Part shown: one piece after another, positions 6,762 to 15,253 of the stretch | Layout of the letters: each line of letters opens with the position of its first letter | Numbering within the stretch: the stretch's first letter is position 1 | Source: Methanobacteriota archaeon | Lineage (GTDB): Archaea > Halobacteriota > Methanosarcinia > Methanosarcinales > Methanosarcinaceae | Direction: 5' to 3' | Assembly: GCA_030837265.1 (NCBI GenBank) | Contig: JAUPKV010000157.1 | Span: 1-19,921, forward strand | DNA: 19,921 nt | Made by a program: the position numbers and the translations under genes | Notes under the pieces: model-generated | What the model saw: only the letters and a program-made list of their open reading frames with translations | The model's database searches: none | Told to the model about the DNA's origin: nothing

Positions 6762-7013
6762 ATGGCAAAAATAATCGTCTACACAACGGAACGCTGTCCT
6801 AAATGTAATAAATTGAAAAAATTCCTGGAATCAAACTCAGTGCTATTCGAAGTAGCAGATATGTCTACTCCGGAATCCCTGACAGAGCTGCGTTTCAATG
6901 GAGTTTTTACGGTAACCGCACCTGTTTTACAGATCAATGATACCTTTTTAACTCATGAGGATCTTTTCCTCGGAGGAGAAGTAAACTCCGAAAAACTTAT
7001 GGGAATTTTGTGA
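6762..7013 (+). CDS. nrdH: Glutaredoxin-like redoxin (NrdH type) of the anaerobic ribonucleotide reductase
   Basis: 83 residues with a thioredoxin-fold pattern: MAKIIVYTTERCPKC at the start with the redox-active Cys12-Pro-Lys-Cys15, a VTAPVLQIND segment containing the cis-proline, and GGEVNSEKLMGIL at the end. Small redoxins of this kind donate electrons to ribonucleotide reductases; for the Methanosarcina class III enzyme, a redoxin with ferredoxin-disulfide reductase has been described as the electron source instead of formate. The next gene on the strand is nrdD, 166 bp away, which supports the role. The ATG at 6762 follows AAGGTCG. A 13-bp direct duplication (ACAGTTCAGTATA) at about 6699-6725 lies in the leader. 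Another redoxin role cannot be excluded. Confidence 0.82.
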   Translation: MAKIIVYTTERCPKCNKLKKFLESNSVLFEVADMSTPESLTELRFNGVFTVTAPVLQINDTFLTHEDLFLGGEVNSEKLMGIL

Positions 7014-7124
7014 CACAAATATCTGAAATTAGAAATTTGCAACTAGAAGCTTATAGATTTCACCCACCAAAGCGAATTTCATTAAATTGAAGATTTTATC
7101 CTAAATTGGGGATCCATTCTTAAC

Positions 7125-7169
7125 AATATTACAGACCGCAATATTACAGACCGCAATATTACAGACCGA
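7125..7169. repeat. 15-bp tandem repeat x 3 before nrdD
   Basis: AATATTACAGACCGC occurs at 7125-7139, 7140-7154 and 7155-7169 (last base changed to A). It ends 10 nt before the nrdD start codon. No good ribosome-binding site lies in the remaining bases. Confidence 0.92.
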
Positions 7170-7179
7170 AGATGAGAAA

Positions 7180-9564
7180 ATGACAGGCGAGATTCTCTTA
7201 CCCGATGACAATTTATCTAATAGCCAACCAGTGAAAAATACACTAGATAGGTTCTCTGAATATTCCCCCTCTAAAAATGACCATCTATCCGATAATCAGC
7301 CAGTGCAAAAAACACTGGATGGGCTTTCCGTCTCTGTCCTTCCAAAAGTAAGGAACTCAGACGGTTTCATGGTCAACTGGGATAGGAATATGATTGTAAA
7401 TCAGCTAATAAAGGAGACTAAATTAAGCGAGATCTTTTACAACAAACCTTCAATCACAAAAGAAGAAGCGGTTGACATCGCTAAAGAAGCGGAAAAAATT
7501 ATCAGGAAGATGAATCTCAAATTCCTTTCAGGTCCACTTATCAGAGAAGTAGTAAATAATATTCTCCTTGATAGGGGGCATGTGGAATGGAGAAATATAA
7601 TGACAAGAATCGGGGCATCTGTCTACGACGCTTACGAAATCGACACCGGATATGGATTTGAGGCAAATGACAACGCAAACCAGCTCAACAATGCCGAAAC
7701 TTCTCATAAAAGGAAAGCCGACAAGATGTCCAAAGAGCAAAATCTCCTCCTGATGCCAAAAGAACTTGCGGACCTGCATTTGAGTGGGGATATACATATC
7801 CACGACCTCGAATACATGGGTACAAGGCCGTTTTGCCAGGACTGGGACCTTCGGTATTTTTTCTACTATGGGCTCATGCCGGACGGCGTAGGGACTCAAT
7901 CCAGTGTGGCAAAGCCTGCAAAAAACGCAGAAGTAGCTTTTCTGCACGCAGTAAAAGCCATGGGGTCGGCACAGACAAATTTTGCAGGTGGACAGGGCTT
8001 TTACAATTTCCTGACCTTTATTGCTCCATATCTTGAAGGTAAATCCGAAAAAGAAATCCGGCAGCTTATGCAGATGTTCGTCTATGAAATGATGCAGATG
8101 ATGTGTGCAAGAGGTGGACAGACTGTCTTTTCATCGGTACAGCTTTCCCCGGGTATTCCGAAACTCTGGAGGGACATCCCGATTGTTGCCATGGGTAAAA
8201 TCTGGGACGGAAACCAGGCTCCTCTTAAAGTCTATGGGGAATTCGAAAAAGAAGTCCGCCTTGCGTTCAAAGCCTTAATGGACGTAATGCTTGAAGGAGA
8301 TGCCTGGGGCAAACCTTTCAGTTTCCCAAAACCGGAAATCTCAATTGAACCGGACTTTATGGAAGAAGACGAGAATTTCAACAAAGCACACCCTGAGCTT
8401 CCTACTTATAAAGAGTTGTACAGGATGACCTTCGAGCTGGCTGCAAAATTCGGGACTCCGTATTTTGATAACCAGCTTCCGGAATATAGGGGTGCAGGAC
8501 AGGGAATCTCATGTTATCAATGTTGCGCATACCAATTTTCTGTAAATCCTACCGATGATAAAGAGTTTGGCGACAAGCTTCGTTTCAGGGACGGAAAGCA
8601 TTTCTCAATGGGCTCATGGATGGTCCTGTCCTTAAATTGTCCCAGGGCTGCATATAAGGCTGAACATGATGACCAAAAGCTTTTCACTGAATTGAAGAAA
8701 CTCATGAATGAAGGTCTGGAAGTTTTCAAAATTAAACGCAAATGGATGAACAACCTGATAAAGAAAAACCGGATTCCTTTTGCAGCCCAGTGTCCAAAGG
8801 ACCCGAACACAGGGGAAAAAGGGGCAATAGCTGTGGATTTTGATAGCCTTGTATATACTATCGGAATAGTGGGAATAAATGAGATGGTTCAGTATCACAC
8901 GGGCTACCAGATCCATGAATCTCCTATTGCATATAAGCTTGCCATCAGGACTATGTTCGAAATGAAAATGCATGCTCTGAAGCTTTCAAAGGAAAGCGGC
9001 ATGAAAATTGCGCTTGCAAGAACGCCTGCGGAAACGACAGCCCAGCGTTTTGCAGTTTCGGATCTCCTGCATAAGGAATACGCTGCCAAAGCCAAACTTA
9101 CAATTAAAGGGGACATGAAAACTGCAGAGAAAGAGTTTAATGAGACGCGCGACCTTCCGGTCTATTATACCAACGGCACTCACATCCCTCCCGGGGCAGA
9201 TGTCTCTTTGCCTGATAGGATTAAGTATGAACATACTTTCTTCCCTATCGTGGACGGCGGAAATATAATGCATATCTGGCTCGGAGAAGGAAAACCTGAT
9301 CCTGACGGCCTTCAGGAGCTTGCCATGCATATAGCAAAGAACACACAAACGGGTTATTTTGCTTTCACAAGAGATATGACCGTGTGCACCGATGAAGGGT
9401 ATGTGTCCACAGGCCTGATGGATTCTTGCCCTAAATGCGGATCTGCGAACGTACAGCACTTTTCAAGAATCACCGGATATCTTCAGTCCGTAGAGGGCTG
9501 GAACCGGGGCAAACGCCAGGAATTGATGGATAGAAAACGATACAGTACAAAGGAACTCCGTTAA
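7180..9564 (+). CDS. nrdD: Anaerobic (class III) ribonucleoside-triphosphate reductase, catalytic subunit
   Basis: 794 residues. The enzyme reduces NTPs to dNTPs in the cytoplasm using a glycyl radical. In order: an N-terminal extension (1-54) with a duplicated block (11-26 and 35-50, sharing QPV and TLD); an ATP-cone (about 55-150, beginning VRNSDGFMVNWDRNMI); the ten-stranded barrel with RPFCQDWD, TNFAGGQGFYNF and GISCYQCCAYQFS; and the C-terminal glycyl-radical loop SRITGYLQSVEGWN, with Gly766 as the radical site. Just before it, the usual four-Cys zinc site reads Cys736-T-D-Glu739 and Cys750-P-K-Cys753, so one ligand position is Glu. The start at 7180 overlaps a three-codon frame (7172-7183). 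nrdG follows 170 bp downstream and nrdH precedes. Confidence 0.96.
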   Translation: MTGEILLPDDNLSNSQPVKNTLDRFSEYSPSKNDHLSDNQPVQKTLDGLSVSVLPKVRNSDGFMVNWDRNMIVNQLIKETKLSEIFYNKPSITKEEAVDIAKEAEKIIRKMNLKFLSGPLIREVVNNILLDRGHVEWRNIMTRIGASVYDAYEIDTGYGFEANDNANQLNNAETSHKRKADKMSKEQNLLLMPKELADLHLSGDIHIHDLEYMGTRPFCQDWDLRYFFYYGLMPDGVGTQSSVAKPAKNAEVAFLHAVKAMGSAQTNFAGGQGFYNFLTFIAPYLEGKSEKEIRQLMQMFVYEMMQMMCARGGQTVFSSVQLSPGIPKLWRDIPIVAMGKIWDGNQAPLKVYGEFEKEVRLAFKALMDVMLEGDAWGKPFSFPKPEISIEPDFMEEDENFNKAHPELPTYKELYRMTFELAAKFGTPYFDNQLPEYRGAGQGISCYQCCAYQFSVNPTDDKEFGDKLRFRDGKHFSMGSWMVLSLNCPRAAYKAEHDDQKLFTELKKLMNEGLEVFKIKRKWMNNLIKKNRIPFAAQCPKDPNTGEKGAIAVDFDSLVYTIGIVGINEMVQYHTGYQIHESPIAYKLAIRTMFEMKMHALKLSKESGMKIALARTPAETTAQRFAVSDLLHKEYAAKAKLTIKGDMKTAEKEFNETRDLPVYYTNGTHIPPGADVSLPDRIKYEHTFFPIVDGGNIMHIWLGEGKPDPDGLQELAMHIAKNTQTGYFAFTRDMTVCTDEGYVSTGLMDSCPKCGSANVQHFSRITGYLQSVEGWNRGKRQELMDRKRYSTKELR

Positions 9565-9665
9565 GAAGTTCCCATTAACTTTTATTTTGTTAATAACCGT
9601 GATATATTATTCCTTAGTTCTAATATATTATCTTAGATAGCTATTTTATGATGACAGGGACGATG

Positions 9666-9693
9666 AATATTTTTATTAATATTTTTATTAATA
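9666..9693. repeat. 12-bp AT-only tandem repeat x 2.3 before nrdG
   Basis: AATATTTTTATT at 9666-9677 and 9678-9689 with a partial third copy. It lies 40-70 bp upstream of the nrdG start, in the 170-bp nrdD-nrdG gap that also has TATA-like runs near 9601-9635, so nrdG may have its own promoter. Confidence 0.7.
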
Positions 9694-9734
9694 CTTATTG
9701 ATAATTCTAAATATTGGAATGAAAAAGAGATACT

Positions 9735-10505
9735 ATGAAAGTAAATTATGCAGGCACTGTTCCTCTCTCAACCCTCGATTGGGGAGGAAAGGCTGCAATC
9801 ACTGTTTTTTTTCGAGGTTGTCCTCTTCGCTGTCCTTACTGCCAGAATCATCCCTACCTTGAAAAGTCAGAAACCGTGGAACTGGATTTTGTCAGGGAGC
9901 AAATACGAAGTTCAAGCCCTTTTGTGAGCTCGGTTGTATTTTCAGGAGGAGAACCCCTTATGCAGAAGGCAGTCGTGCCCCTTGCAGAATCTTCAAAAAC
10001 ACTCGGGCTTTTAGTTGGTGTTCACACAAACGGTTGCTATCCGGAGATGGTAACAGAACTGGTTAAGAAGAAACTGGTTGATAAGTTATTTATCGATATA
10101 AAGGCGCCTCCTGACTATCCGGAGCTTTACGGAAAAGTTGCAGGCTGCGGAAAATACAAAGCTGTCAAGAAGACTCCGGAAGAGATAATTGCGTCTCTCA
10201 AAGAAACAATCAAAATTGCAGATTCAGGCGGCCTGGAAATGGAGCTCCGGACAACAGTAATCAGGGATTTTATCGGAAGCAAAGAAGATATTGCCAGTAT
10301 AGCTGCCTGGATTTCGACAAATGTAAAAAATCGGGAAGTCGTTTATGTACTGCAGCAAGGAATTCCTGAACACAGCTTGGAAGAGAGTCTGAGAAAAATA
10401 CGAGTTTTGGAAAGAGAAGAATTATTTGAACTGGGAAAGATGGCAAAGAATTTTCTTAAAAATGTCAGAATAAGGACAAAAGAAGCCGGAGAAGAGATTA
10501 TCTGA
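9735..10505 (+). CDS. nrdG: Anaerobic ribonucleotide reductase activating protein (radical SAM)
   Basis: 256 residues. The radical-SAM iron-sulfur motif is Cys29-x3-Cys33-x2-Cys36 (RGCPLRCPYCQNH), followed by the SAM-binding FSGGEPLMQ near residue 75. The enzyme cleaves S-adenosylmethionine and abstracts a hydrogen from the NrdD glycine, leaving methionine and 5'-deoxyadenosine. It is longer than the enterobacterial NrdG (about 155 residues) and resembles the archaeal/anaerobic-type activases, with a complete C-terminal half containing VKKLVDKLFIDIKAP. Position directly after nrdD supports the assignment over other glycyl-radical activases such as PflA. GAGA lies a few nt before the ATG; no strong ribosome-binding site. 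Confidence 0.9.
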   Translation: MKVNYAGTVPLSTLDWGGKAAITVFFRGCPLRCPYCQNHPYLEKSETVELDFVREQIRSSSPFVSSVVFSGGEPLMQKAVVPLAESSKTLGLLVGVHTNGCYPEMVTELVKKKLVDKLFIDIKAPPDYPELYGKVAGCGKYKAVKKTPEEIIASLKETIKIADSGGLEMELRTTVIRDFIGSKEDIASIAAWISTNVKNREVVYVLQQGIPEHSLEESLRKIRVLEREELFELGKMAKNFLKNVRIRTKEAGEEII

Positions 10506-10682
10506 TATTAAAATTAGTTAACACTTTTTTTAATCCGGAATGTTACGAAAAAATTGATTTTTGGTTCAAATTTAAGTTCAAATGATTTTGAAGCTTACAA
10601 AAGCCTTATACATAAATATGATTAAAACAAGGTTAAAATATAGAAAGAAATTTATTTGTTCATATTATGGAAAAGTAATAGT

Positions 10683-10749
10683 ACTTCTCTTTAATCTGGC
10701 ACATTCTCCCGGAAAAGGGTGAATATCTACCGAAAAAGAGAATAGAAGT
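10683..10749 (+). other. Nested inverted repeats in the thiL leader
   Basis: ACTTC (10683-10687) pairs with GAAGT (10745-10749), TCTTT (10688-10692) with AAAGA (10735-10739), and an inner hairpin has ATTC/GAAT and CCC/GGG (10703-10724) with one mismatch. The structure ends 18 nt before the thiL ATG, which has no clear ribosome-binding site. It lacks the conserved core of a TPP riboswitch as far as I can see. It may be chance in AT-rich DNA. Confidence 0.25.
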
Positions 10750-10767
10750 TACCTCTCAGAAAAGACT

Positions 10768-11766
10768 ATGAAAGAAACAAAAGTATCTTCAATTGGAGAA
10801 CGCGCTTTAATCTCTCGCTTATCTGAGATTTTCAAAATCTCAGAAGATAGAGTGGAGCATAAAGGAATACTGGTCGGTGCCGGTTCGGACGACTGTGCTG
10901 TTCTTGACCTGGATGGCGAAGAATGCCTGGTCGTTACTACGGATATGCTGCACAGAACAACGGATTTTCCTGTAGAAATGACAGCGTGGCAAATTGGCTG
11001 GATGTCTGCAGCCGTAAACCTGAGTGATATTGCAGCTATGGGTGCGGAACCGACGGGTTTCCTTATGGCAATAGGAATGCCTGCAGACACCGAGATTGCT
11101 TTTGTCGAAGAACTTGCAGAGGGCATGCGTGCATGTGCTGAGTTCTGCGGAACTGCAATTATCGGGGGTGACCTTGATACTCATGCGGAATTGACAGTTG
11201 TCGGGACAGCCCTGGGAAGGGCCAGGAAAAGCCAGCTTCTCTTGCGGCAGGGAGCAAGACCTGGTGACCTGGTATGCGTTACAGGGTATACAGGTTCTGC
11301 CGGAGCCGCTCTTGAGGCCCTTCAATCTAAAAAGCCTGTAAGTGAGATCGTCCTCAAAGCTCTTTTCGAACCGGTTCCCCGCACGAAAGAAGCCCGTATA
11401 CTGGCTGAATCCGGGGCAGTTACATCCATGATGGATACAAGCGACGGTCTTGCCATGTCCCTGTACGATCTTTCCAGGGAAAGCCATGTAGGCTTCAAAA
11501 TCAGGGAAAGTGCCCTTCCAATCCTCGAGGAAGTCAGGAAATTTGTTTCCGGTCACGCAGAGCTCACGGAAATGTCCCTTTATACAGGTGGGGACTTCGA
11601 ACTTCTCATGACAATTGATTCGCAGCAGATAACAAAAGTACAAAATATATGTAACTTAACCGTTATAGGAGAATGCACAGAGTATGAATCAGGCATCATG
11701 CTCGAATCCCTCGAGTATAGGCTAACTGCGATAGAACAACGAGGATATTTACAGTTAAAAGCCTAA
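10768..11766 (+). CDS. thiL: Thiamine-monophosphate kinase
   Basis: 332 residues, normal for ThiL. It phosphorylates thiamine monophosphate to the active cofactor thiamine pyrophosphate with ATP. ThiL/PurM-fold signatures are visible: an N-terminal GERALISRLSEIF, the metal-binding GAGSDDCAVLDL (Asp41, Asp42), TTDML (Asp59), NLSDIAAMGAEPTGFLMAIG, the GGDLDTH segment, VTGYTGSAGAALEAL, and MDTSDGLAMSL toward the C-terminal half. No other thi gene is adjacent. The ATG at 10768 is the first in frame; only weak AGAAAAG precedes it. A nested inverted repeat lies upstream. Confidence 0.93.
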   Translation: MKETKVSSIGERALISRLSEIFKISEDRVEHKGILVGAGSDDCAVLDLDGEECLVVTTDMLHRTTDFPVEMTAWQIGWMSAAVNLSDIAAMGAEPTGFLMAIGMPADTEIAFVEELAEGMRACAEFCGTAIIGGDLDTHAELTVVGTALGRARKSQLLLRQGARPGDLVCVTGYTGSAGAALEALQSKKPVSEIVLKALFEPVPRTKEARILAESGAVTSMMDTSDGLAMSLYDLSRESHVGFKIRESALPILEEVRKFVSGHAELTEMSLYTGGDFELLMTIDSQQITKVQNICNLTVIGECTEYESGIMLESLEYRLTAIEQRGYLQLKA

Positions 11767-11861
11767 CTCGCTGATAAATCTTCTGATTAAAACTGCAACC
11801 CCCAAATTAAAACCTGAAGTTCAGGAAACTAGGAATTATCAAGTGTAACTTAATTATTGCT

Positions 11862-11889
11862 ATTAGATTAGATTAGATTAGATTAGATT
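11862..11889. repeat. Five-copy ATTAG microsatellite before the surface-protein gene
   Basis: Five tandem copies of the 5-bp unit ATTAG span 11862-11889, about 60 bp upstream of the start codon. TTTAAA (11888-11893) and TTTAAAA follow at once, so the array adjoins the probable TATA/BRE region. Copy-number change here could shift promoter spacing, which is inference. Confidence 0.85.
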
Positions 11890-11948
11890 TAAAGGAACTT
11901 TAAAAATTAACAGATTTAATTTATGCACAAGGCTTAGAAGGATAAAAC

Positions 11949-14900
11949 ATGAATAAAGTTATTTTGCGAATATTTACAGCAATTCTGGCATTAGGGTTGT
12001 TATGCGGAGCTGCAGCAGCACTCCCGACAGCAACTATTAGTGCTAGTCCGGCATCAGGAACAGCGCCTCTAATTGTGAGTTTTGAAGCTCAATTTAATAA
12101 TGAAACAACTTATGCGTACTGGTATTTTGGAGATGGTGACTACGATGAAGGAAACACCACGAGCTTGGAAAATCCAATGAGTCACACCTATTCTACACCA
12201 GGTACATTCACAGCACAGCTAATTCCCTCGAATAGCGAAAGAAATAATGGTTCTACTGTGGTGAGTCAAACTATAACTGTTCTCAACTCAAGTGGTGCAA
12301 GTGTTGATTTTGATGCAGATGTTACAAAGGGATCAGTACCTTTAACGGTTCAATTCACTGACAAATCAACAAACACCAGCGAAATCAGTGGATGGACCTG
12401 GACTTTTGGGGACGGAAAGAATTCAACCGATAAGGATCCTAAACATACTTACTCAGACGTAGGAAAATACAATGCTACTCTAGCTGTAACACTTAATAAT
12501 GGGACTGTGATTCAAGCACCTGAGAGCATTAATATTGAGGTAACAGCTAAAGATAATTCTACCGGAAACCGGATCTGGGAAGATGGCATGCCCACTACAT
12601 ACACCTGGACTGCCCAGAGTTTCTCAGGTTTCTACTATGACCTTGACAGCGGAGTCTCCTCTGAAAACATGACTATTAAAGGTATTGACAGAACCATAAA
12701 TGAGGGGGATCTCGAGTATTCTACAAGTTCTGCTTTGACTAAATTCGATTACAGTTCTTGGGGCTCTTATCAGGTCATAGGGTTCATGGCTGACAAATAC
12801 TTTGCAGGTTATACCGAAGCTTCTGATCCTGTGGGTGAAGATATAAGTCCGATTTCTAATGGTATCCTTTCCAAGATCCTGATTGACAGCAACGATAAAA
12901 AATCAATAAGTTCCGGAGAATCCCTGGCTCTCGAGGAAGGCTATTCTTTGAATGTCAAAGAGGTTGATGTTAACGGGAATAGTGTCTGGGTACAGCTAGA
13001 GAAGGATGGAAAAGTGATTGATGACGGTTTTGTTTCATCCAACCAGGACTATGTATATAAAACTGACCTTGGAAAAGCTACTGACGTACCCATAATTTTG
13101 GTTCGTTTCGGAGGTGTCTTCTCAGGCACCGAAAGCTCTGCGGTTTTCGTACAGGGCCTATTCCAGATCTCAGATAACTATTTGGAAGTTAAAAACAGCG
13201 ACGATTATGGAGAAATGGAAGTACAATCCATCAGTAGTAGTGAAATTAAGATGGAAAACAGTAATGATGTCGGACTCAGTAAGGGAGAAACAGTCGATCT
13301 CATGGGCAAAGTAAAGATAAAGGTCGCAGATGACAATATACTACGTTTTGCCCCTATAGTGGACACTAATGAAAGCGGTACATACGAACTGCGCGGAACT
13401 GTGTACGATTCAGATATTAATGGAGAAGTATCTGACAGTTCTCCTTTCACATGGACTCCTAAAAATTTCGAAGGATTCTATTATAACATAGATGAAGGAC
13501 TCGGAACCGAGAGTCTTAATATCACAGAATTGGATAGCAGCACTATTCCGGAAGGTGGCCTGGTCTACAAATCCAGTCCTCAAACTGTAAATTTCGAACA
13601 TAAGAGTTGGGGCAATTTTACAGTTTTCGGATTTATGGGAGACAAGTACTTTGCCGGGTATCCTGATGATGCCGTTAATGGATCCATTGATGAGGTAAGC
13701 GTTCTCTCAAGTGATATTCTTGTCAAGATTCTAAATGATAATAACGACAAAACGTCTATGTCCTCAGGTTCTGCTCTTGCTCTTCAAGAGGGCTATTCTT
13801 TGAATGTCAAAGAGGTTGATGTTAACGGGAATAGTGTCTGGGTTCAGTTAGAAAAGGATGGAAAAGTAGTTGATGACGGTTTTGTTTCTTCCGGTCAGGA
13901 CTATGTTTACAAAACTGATATAGGCAAAGCTACAGATGTGCCTCTTATCATTGTTCACTTCGGGACAGTTTTCTCAGGCGCAGAAAACTCTGCAGTCTTT
14001 GTGCAGGGTATTTTCCAGATCTCTGAAGATTATACTGAAGTTAAGAATGGGGATGACTTCGACAAGATGGAAGTTACAGATGTCTCGGATTCCGGCATCA
14101 CAATGAAAAACACCGATGATATCGGGCTTAGCAAAGGCTCGAACACTACTGTCATGAACAATGTCAGTTTCAAGACCGCTGATAATTCTTCTACCCTCAG
14201 GTTCTACCCATATGTCGAAGTTACAAGCGGAGGCTCGTCGACCCATGGACTGAATATCAGTGTTCCGGATGAGATTGCTGCAGGCAGTCAGTTTGATATT
14301 AAAGTTACTGCAAACGGGAATCCAGTAGAAGGAGCTATAGTTAAGGTTAATGGAAACATTACAGGAAATACCTCCTCAGATGGAATTGTTCAATATACCG
14401 CAGAAAGCGAGGGGTCCCTGAAATTAGCCGCAGAAAAGAGCGGATACTCAACCGTGTCCAAAAATATCGATGTTGTTGCCCCGAAAGATGAAATGAGCCT
14501 CGGTGTTTCTCCTGAGAAAATATATCTCGGGGATAACATAACCATCACAGCCTTGAAAAAGATTGGAGGAAACCCGGTTGTTGGTGCAAATATTACAATT
14601 GACGATCAACTTCTGGGAGAAACCGGATCCAATGGGACTATCACGTACAAGGCAGATAAAAACGGTACAATCAAGGTTAGTGCTTCCAAGAAAGGCTTCA
14701 ATAGTAATAGCATTGACGTGAAGGTTAGGGATTTTGAAGCAATCTTCAATGTATCCGGCTTGACAGTTACTCCTATTGATCCAAGTGCCGGTAAGAATGC
14801 AACAATCTCAGCTACCATAATAAATACAGGTAATGCAGCAGGAAATTATACTGCAAAGCTATCGATAAATGGGAATGAAACCGAATCAAAGGAAGTTTCA

Positions 14901-15158
14901 CTTGGTGTCGGAGGAAATAAGACTGTAACCTTCTCCCACAAAGAGGAAAAACCAGGAAATTATACAGCGGAATTAGGAGGCAAAACAGTCATCTATAAAG
15001 TAAAAGAAAGTTCTCCAATACTGCTGTATGTCCTCATAGTTGTTGTCCTTTTAATTATAGGCGGAGCTGCTTATTACTTTACCAAAGGCGGCGGCGATGT
15101 AGGAGATATTCAGGAAAAGGTTCAGGAACTTATTAACTCGATAAAGTTAAAGAAGTAA
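11949..15158 (+). CDS. Secreted PKD and tandem S-layer-domain surface protein with C-terminal membrane anchor
   Basis: 1069 residues. A signal peptide (about 1-25, ending AAALP) is followed by two PKD domains (about 26-112 and 117-198; YWYFGDGD and WTWTFGDGK with the conserved FGDG). Next come two copies of the Methanosarcina S-layer domain (about 214-470 and 497-756; each has FxGFYY, the FGFM/IGFM-x-DKYFAGY block and SAVFVQGxFQIS), two Ig-like/carboxypeptidase-regulatory-like domains (about 765-925), a CARDB-like domain (about 930-1018), one transmembrane helix (about 1023-1043) and a short basic tail. Many N-x-S/T sequons are present. Tandem S-layer domains form the lattice in Methanosarcina; with PKD and Ig domains added, this is likely an envelope-associated accessory or adhesion protein rather than the main S-layer protein. 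AAGGAT lies 6 nt before the ATG. A terminator hairpin follows at 15214. Confidence 0.92.
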   Translation: MNKVILRIFTAILALGLLCGAAAALPTATISASPASGTAPLIVSFEAQFNNETTYAYWYFGDGDYDEGNTTSLENPMSHTYSTPGTFTAQLIPSNSERNNGSTVVSQTITVLNSSGASVDFDADVTKGSVPLTVQFTDKSTNTSEISGWTWTFGDGKNSTDKDPKHTYSDVGKYNATLAVTLNNGTVIQAPESINIEVTAKDNSTGNRIWEDGMPTTYTWTAQSFSGFYYDLDSGVSSENMTIKGIDRTINEGDLEYSTSSALTKFDYSSWGSYQVIGFMADKYFAGYTEASDPVGEDISPISNGILSKILIDSNDKKSISSGESLALEEGYSLNVKEVDVNGNSVWVQLEKDGKVIDDGFVSSNQDYVYKTDLGKATDVPIILVRFGGVFSGTESSAVFVQGLFQISDNYLEVKNSDDYGEMEVQSISSSEIKMENSNDVGLSKGETVDLMGKVKIKVADDNILRFAPIVDTNESGTYELRGTVYDSDINGEVSDSSPFTWTPKNFEGFYYNIDEGLGTESLNITELDSSTIPEGGLVYKSSPQTVNFEHKSWGNFTVFGFMGDKYFAGYPDDAVNGSIDEVSVLSSDILVKILNDNNDKTSMSSGSALALQEGYSLNVKEVDVNGNSVWVQLEKDGKVVDDGFVSSGQDYVYKTDIGKATDVPLIIVHFGTVFSGAENSAVFVQGIFQISEDYTEVKNGDDFDKMEVTDVSDSGITMKNTDDIGLSKGSNTTVMNNVSFKTADNSSTLRFYPYVEVTSGGSSTHGLNISVPDEIAAGSQFDIKVTANGNPVEGAIVKVNGNITGNTSSDGIVQYTAESEGSLKLAAEKSGYSTVSKNIDVVAPKDEMSLGVSPEKIYLGDNITITALKKIGGNPVVGANITIDDQLLGETGSNGTITYKADKNGTIKVSASKKGFNSNSIDVKVRDFEAIFNVSGLTVTPIDPSAGKNATISATIINTGNAAGNYTAKLSINGNETESKEVSLGVGGNKTVTFSHKEEKPGNYTAELGGKTVIYKVKESSPILLYVLIVVVLLIIGGAAYYFTKGGGDVGDIQEKVQELINSIKLKK
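12939..13843 (+). repeat. Near-identical 53-bp blocks within the two S-layer domains
   Basis: Positions 12939-12991 and 13791-13843 are identical over 53 bp including wobble bases, offset 852 bp (284 codons, the domain period). The next 50 bp differ at about six places, while the surrounding domain copies are far more diverged. Confidence 0.85.
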
Positions 15159-15213
15159 AACCTGAAACAGTAAAACGTGGAAAAAAGACTAAGAAAAGAA
15201 TCAAACCATAATT

Positions 15214-15246
15214 CCCGCGACAAGCAGATCGCGGGTTTTTTATTTT
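15214..15246 (+). terminator. Intrinsic-terminator-like hairpin after the surface-protein gene
   Basis: CCCGCGA (15214-15220) pairs perfectly with TCGCGGG (15229-15235) across an 8-nt loop, followed by TTTTTTATTTT (15236-15246). It lies between convergent genes, 56 bp after one stop and 8 bp before the other. Confidence 0.85.
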
Positions 15247-15253
15247 CTAATTT

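Noticed and set aside
8986..9459. Long minus-strand frames inside nrdD, thiL and other genes (for example 8986-9459, 10840-11643)
   Set aside because: They are antisense shadows of clearly coding genes and show no family pattern or ribosome-binding site.
10683..10749. TPP riboswitch before thiL
   Set aside because: The conserved CUGAGA and following core elements are absent; only generic stems are seen.
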